DNA of 64,000 nucleotides from positions 120,813 to 184,812 of the forward strand of contig NZ_JANHAP010000010.1 in NCBI RefSeq assembly GCF_024734385.1. Reading direction: 5' to 3'. Both the position numbers and the translations under genes were made by a program. Below are positions 45,840 to 56,040 of the stretch, one piece after another (position 1 is the stretch's first letter; every line of letters begins with the position of its first letter). Below the pieces are notes generated by a model that had not been told where the DNA came from, did no database searches, and saw only the letters and a list, made by a program, of their open reading frames with translations. Origin of the DNA: Dasania sp. GY-MA-18 (lineage in GTDB: Bacteria; Pseudomonadota; Gammaproteobacteria; Pseudomonadales; Dasaniaceae).

Positions 45840-47281
45840 GCACCGCCGACTTACTCGCCTTGCTGCCCCTATTGGTGTTAAGTGTGGGGGCGCTACTCTT
45901 GATGCTGCAAATTGCCTTTATACGCAATGTGCAATTTAGCAGCGCTTTGACTTTGCTTATCTTTGCCTTGGCCGCTCTTTCCTGCGGCCCCGCCACCGAC
46001 TATGCTCCTAGGCTAGTCACCCCTTTACTCATCGCCGATAAATTAGCGCTGCTGTTTACTGCCCTGTTTTGCCTGGCGGGCTTTGTTACCACGGTGCTCT
46101 CTATGGATTATATGCAACGCCGTGGCGATCAACCTGAAGAGTATTACCTGCTGTTAATCCTCAGCAGTTTGGGTGCCTGCGTATTGGCTTACGCTGAACA
46201 TTTAGGCTCATTGATACTGGGAATGGAATTACTGTCGGTAGCGCTATACGCCCTGATTGCCTACCCCGACAAAAGCATACTGCCCCTAGAAGCGGCCAGT
46301 AAATATTTGGTGTTATCGGGAGCGGCCTCAGCCACTTTGTTATTCGGTTTTGCCCTGCTTTATGCCATTACCGGCAGCTTGGGCTTTAGCGACCTAGGCA
46401 CCCAGCTAGCGACTCAGCCCTCGGGTAATATCATGCTATTAGTAGCCATGGCTTTAATACTGGCCGGGCTGGGCTTTAAATTATCGCTGGTGCCTTTTCA
46501 TATGTGGACACCGGATGTATATCAAGGCGCGCCCTCACCGGTAACAGGTTTTTTAGCTTCGGTTGCCAAGGCGGCGATATTTTTGTTGTTTTTGCGCTTA
46601 TTTATAGACGCTAAATTATACCGCTACAACATGCTGCTAAATTGCCTAGCCTTGGTGGCCATACTCAGTATGTTAGTGGGCAATGTGTTAGCGCTGCAAC
46701 AAGATAATATTAAACGCATGCTGTCTTACTCCTCCATTGCCCACATGGGCTATCTGCTAATCATTCTTGTGGTGTGCGGCAGCAGTAATAACCGCGCACT
46801 GGCCATAGAGGCCGCCAGCTATTATTTAATTGCTTACACCGCTACCACCTTGGCAGCCTTTGGCTTACTCAGTTTAATATCGGCGCAACAGCAGCAGCGT
46901 GAAAATGTATTGCTGGATGATGTCAGCGGCCTGTTTTGGCAGCAGCCCTTATTAGCAGGCTTAATGCTTATTGCCCTGCTATCGCTGGCAGGCATACCCT
47001 TAACAGCGGGCTTTGTCGCCAAGTTTTATATTTTTAGCGCCGCCATTAGCGGCTATCACTGGGGTTTAATTGCCGCGCTCATTTTGGGTAGCGCCATAGG
47101 TATTTATTATTATTTGCGGGTAATTTTTTATATGAGCAAGCGCAACAGCCCCAGCTACACACTAGCATCCACCGCCAGCGGCTGGCATATCAGCAGCCTA
47201 AGCACAGCCTTAATGATAATTATTTTATTACTAGGCACTGCCCCACAGCCCCTAATGGCTTATTTAAGGTCTATACTCTAG
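45836..47281 (+). CDS. nuoN: NADH dehydrogenase I subunit N (antiporter-like)
   Basis: Proton-pumping subunit (ND2). 481 residues from the ATG at 45836, overlapping the nuoM stop; the open frame extends further up into nuoM but lacks a ribosome binding site there. Conserved: LILGMELLSVALYALIAY, FKLSLVPFHMWTPDVYQGAPSPVTGFLASVAKAA, and NIKRMLSYSSIAHMGYLLI. Last nuo gene; no terminator directly follows it. Confidence 0.97.
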   Translation: MSTADLLALLPLLVLSVGALLLMLQIAFIRNVQFSSALTLLIFALAALSCGPATDYAPRLVTPLLIADKLALLFTALFCLAGFVTTVLSMDYMQRRGDQPEEYYLLLILSSLGACVLAYAEHLGSLILGMELLSVALYALIAYPDKSILPLEAASKYLVLSGAASATLLFGFALLYAITGSLGFSDLGTQLATQPSGNIMLLVAMALILAGLGFKLSLVPFHMWTPDVYQGAPSPVTGFLASVAKAAIFLLFLRLFIDAKLYRYNMLLNCLALVAILSMLVGNVLALQQDNIKRMLSYSSIAHMGYLLIILVVCGSSNNRALAIEAASYYLIAYTATTLAAFGLLSLISAQQQQRENVLLDDVSGLFWQQPLLAGLMLIALLSLAGIPLTAGFVAKFYIFSAAISGYHWGLIAALILGSAIGIYYYLRVIFYMSKRNSPSYTLASTASGWHISSLSTALMIIILLLGTAPQPLMAYLRSIL

Positions 47282-47326
47282 TTAACGAACCACCCAAAGC
47301 CCAATTAATAACAAGAGGTAGCCCCT

Positions 47327-47728
47327 ATGCTGAAATCGATAGACCTGCGGGATTATATGAACCCCACCCCTATGACTATTAAACCCGACGCCAATTTATT
47401 GGATGCCATGGAATTAATTATTAAACACAAAGTATCAGGCCTATGTGTAGTGGATGATCACCACCACCTCGTCGGCGTGCTCTCAGAAATGGATTGTTTA
47501 AAAGGTGTGCTCAGTGCCACCTATAATGAAAGCGGGGTAGGTGCTGTTAGCAACTATATGTATAGCGAAAATATTGTCACCGCCAGCCCACAGGATGATA
47601 TCGTCGACGTAGCGCAGGATATGCTATTAAAAAGCCATCGTCGTCGCCCAGTAATAGAAAACGGTAAACTCGTTGGCCAAGTGACTTGCAGGCGTTTACT
47701 GGCTGCCGTTAAAGATTTCCCGCATTAA
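47327..47728 (+). CDS. CBS-domain pair protein
   Basis: A 133-residue cytoplasmic protein made of two CBS motifs (about 8-60 and 75-130): DLRDYMNPTPMTIKPDANLLDAMELIIKHKVSGLCVVDDHHHLVGVLSE and then MYSENIVTASPQDDIVDVAQDMLLKSHRRRPVIENGKLVGQV. CBS pairs bind adenine nucleotides; the target here is unknown. It follows nuoN by 45 bases with its own AGAGGT ribosome binding site and may be co-transcribed with nuo, which would make energy sensing plausible, but that is inference. Confidence 0.88.
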   Translation: MLKSIDLRDYMNPTPMTIKPDANLLDAMELIIKHKVSGLCVVDDHHHLVGVLSEMDCLKGVLSATYNESGVGAVSNYMYSENIVTASPQDDIVDVAQDMLLKSHRRRPVIENGKLVGQVTCRRLLAAVKDFPH

Positions 47729-47774
47729 ATTTTAGCCAGCCACTAAGCATATCGATTTCAGCCAATTTTTAGCC

Positions 47775-47798
47775 TTGCTACCCCACAGCGGGTAGCAA
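47775..47798 (+). terminator. Probable terminator after nuo / CBS gene
   Basis: TTGCTACCC (47775-47783) and GGGTAGCAA (47790-47798) form a perfect 9-base stem with a 6-base loop, followed by TTTAAA on the plus strand. It is the first clear hairpin after nuoA-N, 47 bases beyond the CBS gene. Confidence 0.6.
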
Positions 47799-47847
47799 TT
47801 TAAACCTCAGCTCCCGCGCTACCCTCTTAGGGCTAAGCCCATCGCCA

Positions 47848-48528
47848 TTACAAAGCCCCTAATTTTTGACTCTGTGCATTAGCAGTATCTTGCAGCCAGG
47901 CCAACAAGGGCTGCCAGCTTTCAATATCCTTAGCCACCGCCGAGGCAGGCATGTCAAAAATCCCCTTACCCTCTTCGTTGGCTTTTATATATTGCTGGGT
48001 ATCACGCAGGGTGGCGATAAAAGGTATGCCTAGGGAGTTTAAAAACTTTTCCAAACGCTGGTACACCAAGGTATTTTTTCTAGCGCGGTTAGCTACCACG
48101 GCAATGCGGCCATCCTCACGCTTAAACTTACCCTGCAATAATAGCTCGGCAATAAAACGTGCTACTGCATGTATATCAATGGCGGAAGGCAATACCGGTA
48201 TCAACATGGCATCACATTCCATTAACACCGCTCTAAACTGAATCACATCTAAACCCGAAGGCGTATCCACTATTACCCGTTGAGTATCGCGCTCTGGCCG
48301 TATAAACCAGCTGGCAGTCACATGTTTGGGCTGCTTATAGGCGGGGATAATTTGTATGGGCTGAGATTTTTCGGGGCGGCGACTTACCCAAAAAGAGCTG
48401 GAGCCTTGGCTGTCATAGTCGATTAACGCCGTCTTCAACTGCTGGGCACAATAATAACTGGCCAAATTAGTGGCCAGCGTGGTTTTACCGGCACCACCTT
48501 TGGCATTAACTACTGCAACTCGAAACAT
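47848..48528 (-). CDS. Orphan ParA/MinD-family ATPase
   Basis: Deviant Walker P-loop ATPase. The start at 48528 (MFRVAVVNAKGGAGKTTLAT) is preceded by AGGA; an upstream ATG six codons earlier has no ribosome binding site. 226 residues, with the deviant Walker A KGGAGKTT at 10-17, the LIDYDSQGSS loop and VDTPSG Walker B. No parB-like gene or parS-type site is visible nearby, so it is not an obvious partition system; relatives include cargo-positioning ATPases. The conserved surroundings do not reveal the cargo. Confidence 0.85.
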   Translation of the reverse strand: MFRVAVVNAKGGAGKTTLATNLASYYCAQQLKTALIDYDSQGSSSFWVSRRPEKSQPIQIIPAYKQPKHVTASWFIRPERDTQRVIVDTPSGLDVIQFRAVLMECDAMLIPVLPSAIDIHAVARFIAELLLQGKFKREDGRIAVVANRARKNTLVYQRLEKFLNSLGIPFIATLRDTQQYIKANEEGKGIFDMPASAVAKDIESWQPLLAWLQDTANAQSQKLGAL

Positions 48529-48667
48529 GCTTCCTGCTTTTATCATTAGAATATTAGCTAAGTGTAGTCTTAAAAAACTACGCTTGGAATAGCCAGCGCT
48601 CTATGAACAAAACTCTAAATAACACCCCACCTAGACAACTGTTTAAACATACAGTAATCTGCCAGCT

Positions 48668-50629
48668 ATGATCCTTTATATAGCCGAAAAACCCAGCCTG
48701 GGCCGCGCCATAGCCGACGCCTTACCCCGGCCCCATAAAAAGGGCGAGGGCTGCATTTATGTAGGCAATGGTGATTGCGTGAGCTGGTGTGTGGGCCATT
48801 TGTTGGAGCAAAGCCAGCCACAGGCCTATGATCCGGCCTATAAACAGTGGCGCATGGAACACCTGCCCATCATACCCAGCCAATGGCAGCTGCAAGCCAA
48901 GGCCAGCGCCAAAAAGCAGTTAGCGGTACTAGGCAAGCTGATTAAACAAGCTCAGCAACTGGTACACGCTGGCGACCCCGACCGCGAAGGGCAGTTGTTG
49001 GTAGACCAAGTGTTACACCACTTTAAGGTCAGCGGCAGCAAACTCGCCAGCATACAGCGCTGCCTGATTAGCGATTTAAATACCCCTGCCGTTGCTAAAG
49101 CCTTACAGCAATTGCGGCCCAATAGTGAGTTTAAGCCGCTATCTACCTCGGCCTTGGCGCGCTCGCGCGCCGACTGGCTATATGGCATTAATATGACCCG
49201 CGCTTACACCTTACAAGGGCGCAAGGTGGGCTATGAGGGCGTGCTCTCGGTGGGGCGGGTGCAAACCCCACTGCTGGGCTTAGTCGTGCAGCGCGACCGC
49301 GATATAGAAAATTTTATCGCCAAGCCTTTTTACCAAGTCATCGCCCATATAGAAACACCCCAAGGAGATAGCTTTAAAGCTAAATGGCAACCCAGCCTAG
49401 CCTGCCAGCCCTATCAAGACGAAGAGGGGCGTGTGCTGTCAAAACAATTGGCCGAGCATGTAGTGGCCAGCATTAACGGCCAGCCCGCCCTAGTTTGCAG
49501 CAGCCGCAATAGCCGTAAGAAACAGGCCGCGCCACTGCCCTATAATTTATCGGCACTGCAAATCGATGCCGCTAAACGCTACGGCCTTAGCGCACAACAG
49601 GTGTTGGATAGCTGCCAGAGCCTATATGAACGTCACAAGCTGCTCACCTACCCACGCTCGGATAATCGCTACCTGCCCGCCCAGCACTTGCAACAGGGGC
49701 CGGCGGTGCTCGCCGCCATAGCCCATAATAGCGAGGCCCTACAAAGTGCTGTGAGCGAGGCCGACCCCAGCCTCAAAAGCAAAGCCTGGAACGACAGCAA
49801 GGTACAGGCCCATCACGCTATCATCCCCACCGAAAAGCGCGCTCAGCTTAGCGCACTTAATAGTACTGAACGTAAGCTGTATGAATTAGTTGCCAGGCAA
49901 TACATTGCGCAGTTTTACCCACCCCATGAATACAGCGACAGCGAAATACAATTACAAATTGCCGGTGGCCATTTTATTGCCAAGGCCAAGCAAAGCTTGG
50001 TCGCGGGCTGGAAAGCTTTATTTGCCAGCGATAACAACAAACAGAAAAAATCAGAGGCGGCACTTAACAGCTCGCTGCCCGCAGTGAAAAAAGGCGAGCA
50101 ATTACTGTGCAGCCATGGCCAGTGTTTGGAAAAACAAACCACCCCGCCCAAACCGTTTGACGATGCCAGCTTATTAGCGGCCATGACCGGTATAGCCCGC
50201 TATGTACAAGACCCAGAACTAAAAAAAGTGTTAAAAGACAGCGACGGCCTAGGCACCGAAGCCACCCGTGCAGGTATTATAGAATTATTATTTAAGCGAG
50301 AGTTTTTACTGCGCCAAGGCAAAAGCATACGCGCCAGCGCAGCGGGCAAAGCCCTAATTAACAGCCTGCCCACCACCGCGACCTTAGCCGATATGACAGC
50401 CCGCTGGGAAATGCAGCTTAATGCCATAAGCTTAAAAGAACAAAACTACCAAAGCTTTATGCAGCCGCTAGAACAAACACTTAATGCGCTAATTAGCCAA
50501 AGCCAAAGTGCCAGCCTTAGCAGCTTGCGAGGGGTTAAAAGTCCAGGTAAAAGCTTTAAGAAAAAAACCGCTAACCGTCACAATAACCATAAAAAAACAC
50601 GCAACCTTGCTAACAAGCGAGCGGGTTAA
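48668..50629 (+). CDS. topB: DNA topoisomerase III
   Basis: Type IA topoisomerase that decatenates and relaxes DNA via single-strand passage. 653 residues, the length of the E. coli enzyme. TOPRIM domain with AEKPSLGRAIADALP at the N-terminus and HAGDPDREGQLLVDQ near 100; active-site region LLTYPRSDNRYLP near 333 with the catalytic tyrosine; SVGRVQTPLL near 193. The C-terminus is a basic Lys/Arg/Asn tail of about 30 residues. Divergent from the ParA gene. Confidence 0.96.
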   Translation: MILYIAEKPSLGRAIADALPRPHKKGEGCIYVGNGDCVSWCVGHLLEQSQPQAYDPAYKQWRMEHLPIIPSQWQLQAKASAKKQLAVLGKLIKQAQQLVHAGDPDREGQLLVDQVLHHFKVSGSKLASIQRCLISDLNTPAVAKALQQLRPNSEFKPLSTSALARSRADWLYGINMTRAYTLQGRKVGYEGVLSVGRVQTPLLGLVVQRDRDIENFIAKPFYQVIAHIETPQGDSFKAKWQPSLACQPYQDEEGRVLSKQLAEHVVASINGQPALVCSSRNSRKKQAAPLPYNLSALQIDAAKRYGLSAQQVLDSCQSLYERHKLLTYPRSDNRYLPAQHLQQGPAVLAAIAHNSEALQSAVSEADPSLKSKAWNDSKVQAHHAIIPTEKRAQLSALNSTERKLYELVARQYIAQFYPPHEYSDSEIQLQIAGGHFIAKAKQSLVAGWKALFASDNNKQKKSEAALNSSLPAVKKGEQLLCSHGQCLEKQTTPPKPFDDASLLAAMTGIARYVQDPELKKVLKDSDGLGTEATRAGIIELLFKREFLLRQGKSIRASAAGKALINSLPTTATLADMTARWEMQLNAISLKEQNYQSFMQPLEQTLNALISQSQSASLSSLRGVKSPGKSFKKKTANRHNNHKKTRNLANKRAG

Positions 50630-50680
50630 CCTAGGCTGCCGAATATGACAGCGAGCAGCTTCAACAAACGGATAAGCGGC

Positions 50681-52282
50681 TTATTCCAACAAGGGTATAG
50701 CCGACAATAAACCTTGTGTATAAGGGTGCTGTGGTTGCTGATATATAGCCTCGGTATCGCCCTGCTCCACCAAGTGACCGTGATGCATGACCAGCACTCT
50801 GTCGCAGAGGCTGCGTACTACCGATAAATCATGGGAGATAAACAGCATGGTTAAATTATGCTTTTCTACCAGCTCTAAAATCAGGCTTAGTATTTGTGCC
50901 TGTATGGTCACATCCAACGCCGACACTGGCTCGTCGGCGATAATTAATTCTGGTTTGGTGGCTATAGCACGGCCTATGGCGATACGCTGACGCTGGCCAC
51001 CAGAAAACTCATGGGGGTATTTACGCAAACTGCTTCTGGCCAGACCTACATCATCTAATAGCATTAGCACTTGTTCATGCACCGTTTTTTTTGTGGCTAA
51101 GCCATGTAGCAATAAAGGTTCGGCTAAGGTATCAAAAACTGTCATGCGCGGGTTAAGCGAGGCATAGGGGTCTTGAAAAATCATTTGCATACGCCTGCGC
51201 ATTGTTTTTAGCGATTTTGCCGGCATGCCCACTAACTCTTGATCATCAAAACGTATAGAGCCAGCCGTCACTGGTAATAACTGTAATAGCGAGCGCCCCA
51301 CGGTAGACTTGCCGGAGCCAGACTCTCCCACTAGGCCGACAATCTCGCCACGGTTAATGGTAAAGCTCACATCATCAACCGCTTTATTGAGATTTTTTTT
51401 GCGTTTAAACCATGAACCCGAGCGGCTGGCAAAATAGGTTTTTAAGCCACTAACCTGTAATAGTGCGTTAGCACTTTTTGCTTCGCCGCCAACTTTAGCC
51501 CCCGAGGGTATAGAGGCCAACAGTTTTTGAGTATAAGCCTGTTGGCTATGTTTAAACACCTCATCGCGGCTGCCCTGCTCTACCTGATCGCCCTGGTACA
51601 TCACCAACACCTTATCGGCTATATCCGACACCACGGCTAAGTCATGGCTGATAAATAACAGTGCAATATTATGGCGCTGCTGTAGCTCTTTTATTAAGGC
51701 TAATATTTGCGCCTGTATGGTGACATCTAAAGCGGTAGTGGGCTCATCGGCAATGAGTAGTTTAGGCTCGGTGATCAGCGCCATCGCAATCATCACCCGC
51801 TGACGCATACCACCCGAAAATTGATGTGGGTATTGCTCATAGGCCGCAGCAGGATTTTTAATACCCACCTCATCAAGCACGGCTATAGCCCGCTGGGCTG
51901 CTTCGGTGCGGCTGTAGGAACGGTGATAGACCAACGGCTCTATTAGCTGCTCACCCACGGTTAAAAAAGGGTTTAGGCTAGTCATGGGATCTTGAAAAAT
52001 CATCGCTATATCGCTGCCGCGTATACGGCGCAAAGCAGCTTCATCCATGCTTAATAAATCATGGCCACTAAATAAAGCCGTGCCGCTTTCTATTTTGCCA
52101 GGTGGTTTAGGGATTAAATTTAGCAGGCTATAACAACTAACAGACTTACCCGAACCCGACTCGCCCACTATCGCCAGGGTTTCGCCTTTATCTATAGTAA
52201 AGCTAATATTGTTAACTGCCTTTACCACGCCATTACGGGTATGAAATGAAACTGTTAAGTTGTTAACCTCTAGCAATGCCAT
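50681..52282 (-). CDS. Dual ATP-binding protein of oligopeptide ABC importer (OppD/OppF fused)
   Basis: Both nucleotide-binding domains of the importer in one 533-residue chain, as in YejF and GsiA. First half: Walker A GESGSGKS (40-47), signature FSGGMRQRV, Walker [13 protein letters not shown]. Second half: again [17 protein letters not shown] and [12 protein letters not shown]. Each half also has the oligopeptide/dipeptide C-terminal extension. It follows oppC after 93 bases containing heptad repeats. The substrate is probably peptides, judged from the OppA-type binding protein. Confidence 0.92.
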   Translation of the reverse strand: MALLEVNNLTVSFHTRNGVVKAVNNISFTIDKGETLAIVGESGSGKSVSCYSLLNLIPKPPGKIESGTALFSGHDLLSMDEAALRRIRGSDIAMIFQDPMTSLNPFLTVGEQLIEPLVYHRSYSRTEAAQRAIAVLDEVGIKNPAAAYEQYPHQFSGGMRQRVMIAMALITEPKLLIADEPTTALDVTIQAQILALIKELQQRHNIALLFISHDLAVVSDIADKVLVMYQGDQVEQGSRDEVFKHSQQAYTQKLLASIPSGAKVGGEAKSANALLQVSGLKTYFASRSGSWFKRKKNLNKAVDDVSFTINRGEIVGLVGESGSGKSTVGRSLLQLLPVTAGSIRFDDQELVGMPAKSLKTMRRRMQMIFQDPYASLNPRMTVFDTLAEPLLLHGLATKKTVHEQVLMLLDDVGLARSSLRKYPHEFSGGQRQRIAIGRAIATKPELIIADEPVSALDVTIQAQILSLILELVEKHNLTMLFISHDLSVVRSLCDRVLVMHHGHLVEQGDTEAIYQQPQHPYTQGLLSAIPLLE

Positions 52283-52319
52283 AGTTTTTCCGCTGCGTTT
52301 GTTTGAATTAATCTTTTCT

Positions 52320-52372
52320 CTAGAGACTATTTTCTAGTGGCTAGCAACTAACAGAGGCTAGCCACTAATCTA
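52320..52372. repeat. CTA-NNNN heptad repeat between oppC and ATPase gene
   Basis: CTA starts at 52320, 52327, 52334, 52341 and 52348, five in an exact 7-base register, then again at 52358 and 52365 after a 3-base shift. The four bases after each CTA vary. It occupies most of the 93-base gap within a probable operon. Confidence 0.65.
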
Positions 52373-52375
52373 TGC

Positions 52376-53260
52376 TCAATCTTTGCTAGCCCTTGGATCT
52401 AAGGCATCACGTAAGCCATCACCCAAAAAATTTAAAGCAAATAAGGTAATAGACAGCTTTAAGCCGGGGTAAATTAATAACCAAGGGTATTCCTCCATGG
52501 TTTCAACACCATAGGAGATGAGTAAGCCCCAAGAGCTTTGTGGTGGCTGTATACCTAAGCCCAAGAAACTTAAAAAAGCCTCTAACAACATAACACTGGG
52601 TATGGTTAAGGTGGTGTAGACGATAACCGGCCCCAAGGTATTGGGGATAATATGCCTGCGTATAATAGTCCATGGCCCTAAGCCTATAGAGATAGCCGCC
52701 TCTATGTATTCTTGCTGGCGCAGTGACAACACCTGCCCGCGCACTATGCGCGCCATGGTTAACCACTCTACCGCGCCTATGGCTAAAAATAATAACAATA
52801 TGTTTTGGCCAAATATCACCATCAATAAAATAATAAAGATCATAAACGGCAGAGCGTACAAAATATCGACTAGACGCATCATCAGTGCATCCACTTTACC
52901 GCCCATATACCCCGCAACGGCGCCGTAAACCACACCAATCAGCAGGGCCACGGCAGTGGCGATAAAACCTACCATTAGCGATACTCGGCCACCGTACATG
53001 ATGCGCGTAAGCATATCGCGGCCCAAGGTATCTGTACCCAGCCAGTGTTCCATAGAGGGCGGTGCTGCACCCAGCGCTAAATCTTGTTGTTCATAACCGT
53101 AGGGAGCCAGCCATGGCGTTAATAAGGCCAGGATAATTTCCAGTATCAATACCATTAAACCGCATAGCGCTAATTTATTTTTTTGCAGCCTATGCCAGGC
53201 ATCCTGCCATAGGGAGCTACCCTGCTCAGCCTGCTTGTAAACAGCTATAGCCTCGCTCAT
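52376..53260 (-). CDS. oppC: Oligopeptide ABC importer permease OppC
   Basis: Inner-membrane permease of the peptide importer. 294 residues; N-terminal OppC_N segment (SSLWQDAWHRLQKNKLALCGLM), then six-helix transport domain with the HWLGTDTLGRDMLTRIMYGGRVSL region and the EAA loop (AISIGLGPWTIIRRHIIPNTLGPVI), all typical of OppC/DppC. ATGA overlap with oppB upstream. Confidence 0.93.
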   Translation of the reverse strand: MSEAIAVYKQAEQGSSLWQDAWHRLQKNKLALCGLMVLILEIILALLTPWLAPYGYEQQDLALGAAPPSMEHWLGTDTLGRDMLTRIMYGGRVSLMVGFIATAVALLIGVVYGAVAGYMGGKVDALMMRLVDILYALPFMIFIILLMVIFGQNILLLFLAIGAVEWLTMARIVRGQVLSLRQQEYIEAAISIGLGPWTIIRRHIIPNTLGPVIVYTTLTIPSVMLLEAFLSFLGLGIQPPQSSWGLLISYGVETMEEYPWLLIYPGLKLSITLFALNFLGDGLRDALDPRASKD

Positions 53261-54195
53261 GATTCCGCCCCTCCGCTTTGATGACGCAGTTTAGGGTTTA
53301 TCCAAGTGGCTAAAATATCGGACAATAAATTAAATAGGATTATCGTCACCGAAAAGAAAATAGTCGTGCCCATAATCATGGTGTAGTCGCGATTAAAAGC
53401 GGCCTGCACATAAAAACGCCCCAAGCCGGGTATTTGAAAAATCGTCTCCACCACAAAAGAGCCCGCCAACAAACCAGCAAAGGCTGGTCCCAAAAAAGCG
53501 ATAACAGGCATTAGGCCGCCGCGCAGGGCATGTTTAATTATCACTATGTGCTCGGGTAAGCCTTTGGCTCTAGCCGTGCGTATATAATCTTGCGTCATTA
53601 CCTCTAGCATGCCGCCGCGGCTAAGCCTGGCTATATAAGCAGCGTAGCTAGCCCCTAAGGTAATAGCCGGTAAAATTTTATCGCCGGGTATATCCCCCCA
53701 GCCAGAAATAGGCAGCCATTCCAAGTAAATGCCAAACACTAAAACCAACAGCGGCCCCAACAAAAATGAGGGCATGCATATACCTACCATGGCAACACTC
53801 ATGGGCACATAATCTTGCGCGGTGTTAGGTTTTAAAGCGGCCACCACACCCGCTAATACGCCAATAATCACCGCCACCAACATGGCATATAAGCCCAGCT
53901 CGGCAGTAGTGCCTAAGCTACCAAAAATCATTTCATTGACGCTGCGCCCCGGAAATTTAAAGGAAGGGCCAAAATCACCCTGAGCCAAATCCCCTAAATA
54001 AGTAAGGTATTGCTGCCACACCGGTTGATCTAAATGATAGCGCGCATTTAAGGCCTTGATTACCTGTGCCGGCACTGCTCTATCGGCACTAAAAGGGCCG
54101 CCGGGAGCAGAGTGTATTAAAAAAAAGGTGGCGGTAATCACTATAAATAAAACCGGTATGGCTTGTAATAGGCGACCACTAATAAATTTCAGCAT
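53257..54195 (-). CDS. oppB: Oligopeptide ABC importer permease OppB
   Basis: Second permease, 312 residues, about six helices. N-terminal MLKFISGRLLQAIPVLFIVITATFFLIHSAPGGPF is the family opening; the EAA loop is RTARAKGLPEHIVIIKHALRGGLMPVI. Its stop overlaps the oppC start and it begins eight bases after oppA. Confidence 0.94.
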   Translation of the reverse strand: MLKFISGRLLQAIPVLFIVITATFFLIHSAPGGPFSADRAVPAQVIKALNARYHLDQPVWQQYLTYLGDLAQGDFGPSFKFPGRSVNEMIFGSLGTTAELGLYAMLVAVIIGVLAGVVAALKPNTAQDYVPMSVAMVGICMPSFLLGPLLVLVFGIYLEWLPISGWGDIPGDKILPAITLGASYAAYIARLSRGGMLEVMTQDYIRTARAKGLPEHIVIIKHALRGGLMPVIAFLGPAFAGLLAGSFVVETIFQIPGLGRFYVQAAFNRDYTMIMGTTIFFSVTIILFNLLSDILATWINPKLRHQSGGAES

Positions 54196-54203
54196 AAAAA
54201 AAC

Positions 54204-55850
54204 CTATGGCTTTATAGCAGAACGGGGTTCCGATTCGGGTTCTAAATACATATATTTAAAATAGAGGGTATCTAATATATTACTGCTTAAACCTTTAACA
54301 CTGGGATGTACCAAATGCTTACTCACGTAAGTGTATATAGGAATAATAGGCAGCTCATCGGTTAAAATACTCTCGGCCTCTTGAAAGGCGGCGTAGCGTT
54401 GCTTTTTAGTTTTAGCACTGGGAGCTACATTTTGTATTAAGTAGTCGAATGTTTTATTAGACCAGCCTGTACGGTTATTACCGCCCCCTGTTAACCACAT
54501 ATCCAAAAAACTATTAGGGTCCACATAGTCACCTATCCATGAGGCTCGTGAGATTTGAAAATTGCCACTGCTCTCGCTATCTAAGTAAACCTTCCAATCT
54601 TGGTTATGTATACGCACATTGATATTGAGTTCTTTTTTCCACATTTGCTGTATTGCTACTGCCACTTTGCGATGCTGCTCGTGGGTATTGTAAAGAATTT
54701 CGGTCACCGGAAAACCCTCACCATCTTTATAGCCGGCCTCGGCTAATAAAGTTCTAGCGGCGGCCGGATCATAGCGCAACTGACTGCTGGCGGTATAACC
54801 CAAGGTATTAGGCGGGGTGATGGTATAGGCGGGTAGCTGCCCCGCTTTTAGCACGTTTTCAACCAGCGATTTTCTATCTATGCTCATAGCCAAGGCCTTG
54901 CGCACACGTACATCACTTAAATGCTTTAAGCGAGTATTGAATCGATAAAAGTAGGTACCTAAATAGGGGGATATTTTAATTTGCTGAGGTTTCTCTCGTT
55001 GATATACCGCTATTTTTTCTATGGGTACATCATAGGTATAGTGCAATTGTTCGGCTCTAAACATACGCTCTTCGGTAGTAACATTTTCAGTAGGATAAAA
55101 ATAAATACCGTTTAGCCTAACGGTGCTGGCATCCCAATACTGGGGGTTCTTTTTCACCTTCACCACTTTATTTAAATCCCATTGCTCTAGCATAAAGGGG
55201 CCATTGCCAACAAAATTACCGGCACGGGTCCACAAAGTATTAGCCTCACCCGGCTGGCCAAATTTTTCTATGGTGGCTCTATGTACAGGAAACATAGAGT
55301 AATGGTCTAACAGCTGTAAAAAAAATGGGGTAGGATGGGTTAACGTCACCTGCAAGCTTAAAGGCGAAATAACTTTCACCCCTACTTGAGAAAAGTCTTG
55401 CAGCTCGCCAGTAGCAAAGGCCTCTGCGTTTACTATGGGATAATACATATAAGCATATTGATTACCCAGTTCGGGTAATAAGGCGCGCCGCCAAGACCAG
55501 GCAAAATCTTCTGCGGTAAGCGGGTCACCGTTAGACCAGCGTGCTGTTGAGCGTATGTTGAACGTATAGACCCTGCCATCTTCACTCACTGACCAAGACT
55601 CGGCAACCGCAGGGATAGGCTCTAGTGTTGTAGGGTTTTTACTCACCAAACCCTCTATTAAAGCCATGATGATATTATGCTCTGGCACACCGGTAACAAC
55701 ATGAGGGTCTAGCTCTTGCGGTTCGGCCGCATTGCCCCAGTGCAATATGCCCTCACGATTCCCCTTGCTAACATTGCTTTCACCACTGCCACAGGCCGTC
55801 AGTATTAATAGCAATAAGCACAGCAGGCCATGCTGAGTTTTAAACATCAT
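54204..55850 (-). CDS. oppA: Oligopeptide-binding lipoprotein OppA
   Basis: Extracytoplasmic peptide receptor (SBP family 5). 548 residues with lipobox LTAC and Cys20, unlike the soluble OppA of E. coli. Family features: AEPQELDPHVVTGVPEHNI, EGLVSKNPTTLEPIPAVAESWSVSEDGRVYTFNIR, WSNGDPLTAEDFAWSWRRAL and DVRVRKALAMSIDRKSLVENV. AAAGG lies six bases upstream of the first ATG. First gene of the importer operon oppA-oppB-oppC-ATPase. Confidence 0.94.
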   Translation of the reverse strand: MMFKTQHGLLCLLLLILTACGSGESNVSKGNREGILHWGNAAEPQELDPHVVTGVPEHNIIMALIEGLVSKNPTTLEPIPAVAESWSVSEDGRVYTFNIRSTARWSNGDPLTAEDFAWSWRRALLPELGNQYAYMYYPIVNAEAFATGELQDFSQVGVKVISPLSLQVTLTHPTPFFLQLLDHYSMFPVHRATIEKFGQPGEANTLWTRAGNFVGNGPFMLEQWDLNKVVKVKKNPQYWDASTVRLNGIYFYPTENVTTEERMFRAEQLHYTYDVPIEKIAVYQREKPQQIKISPYLGTYFYRFNTRLKHLSDVRVRKALAMSIDRKSLVENVLKAGQLPAYTITPPNTLGYTASSQLRYDPAAARTLLAEAGYKDGEGFPVTEILYNTHEQHRKVAVAIQQMWKKELNINVRIHNQDWKVYLDSESSGNFQISRASWIGDYVDPNSFLDMWLTGGGNNRTGWSNKTFDYLIQNVAPSAKTKKQRYAAFQEAESILTDELPIIPIYTYVSKHLVHPSVKGLSSNILDTLYFKYMYLEPESEPRSAIKP

Positions 55851-56040
55851 TAAACACCTTTGTTAATCTCTGTGTAGCTATTTATCTCTAGAGTAGACGC
55901 TTAAACGCCCTATGTCCTCAAGCATAAGTGCGCATCATGCCCATGACGTAAGTAAGCCTTGTTGTCAATCATGGAGATTAAGCTAGAATTAGCCTGCACT
56001 GAGTTACAGCTCATTAATAATATTGCTTATTCATCTGCTT

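Noticed and set aside
47848..50629. ParA plus TopB as the core of an integrative element
   Set aside because: Some integrative elements carry both genes, but there is no integrase, no attachment site, no conjugation gene and no base composition shift here; TopB has the length of the chromosomal enzyme.
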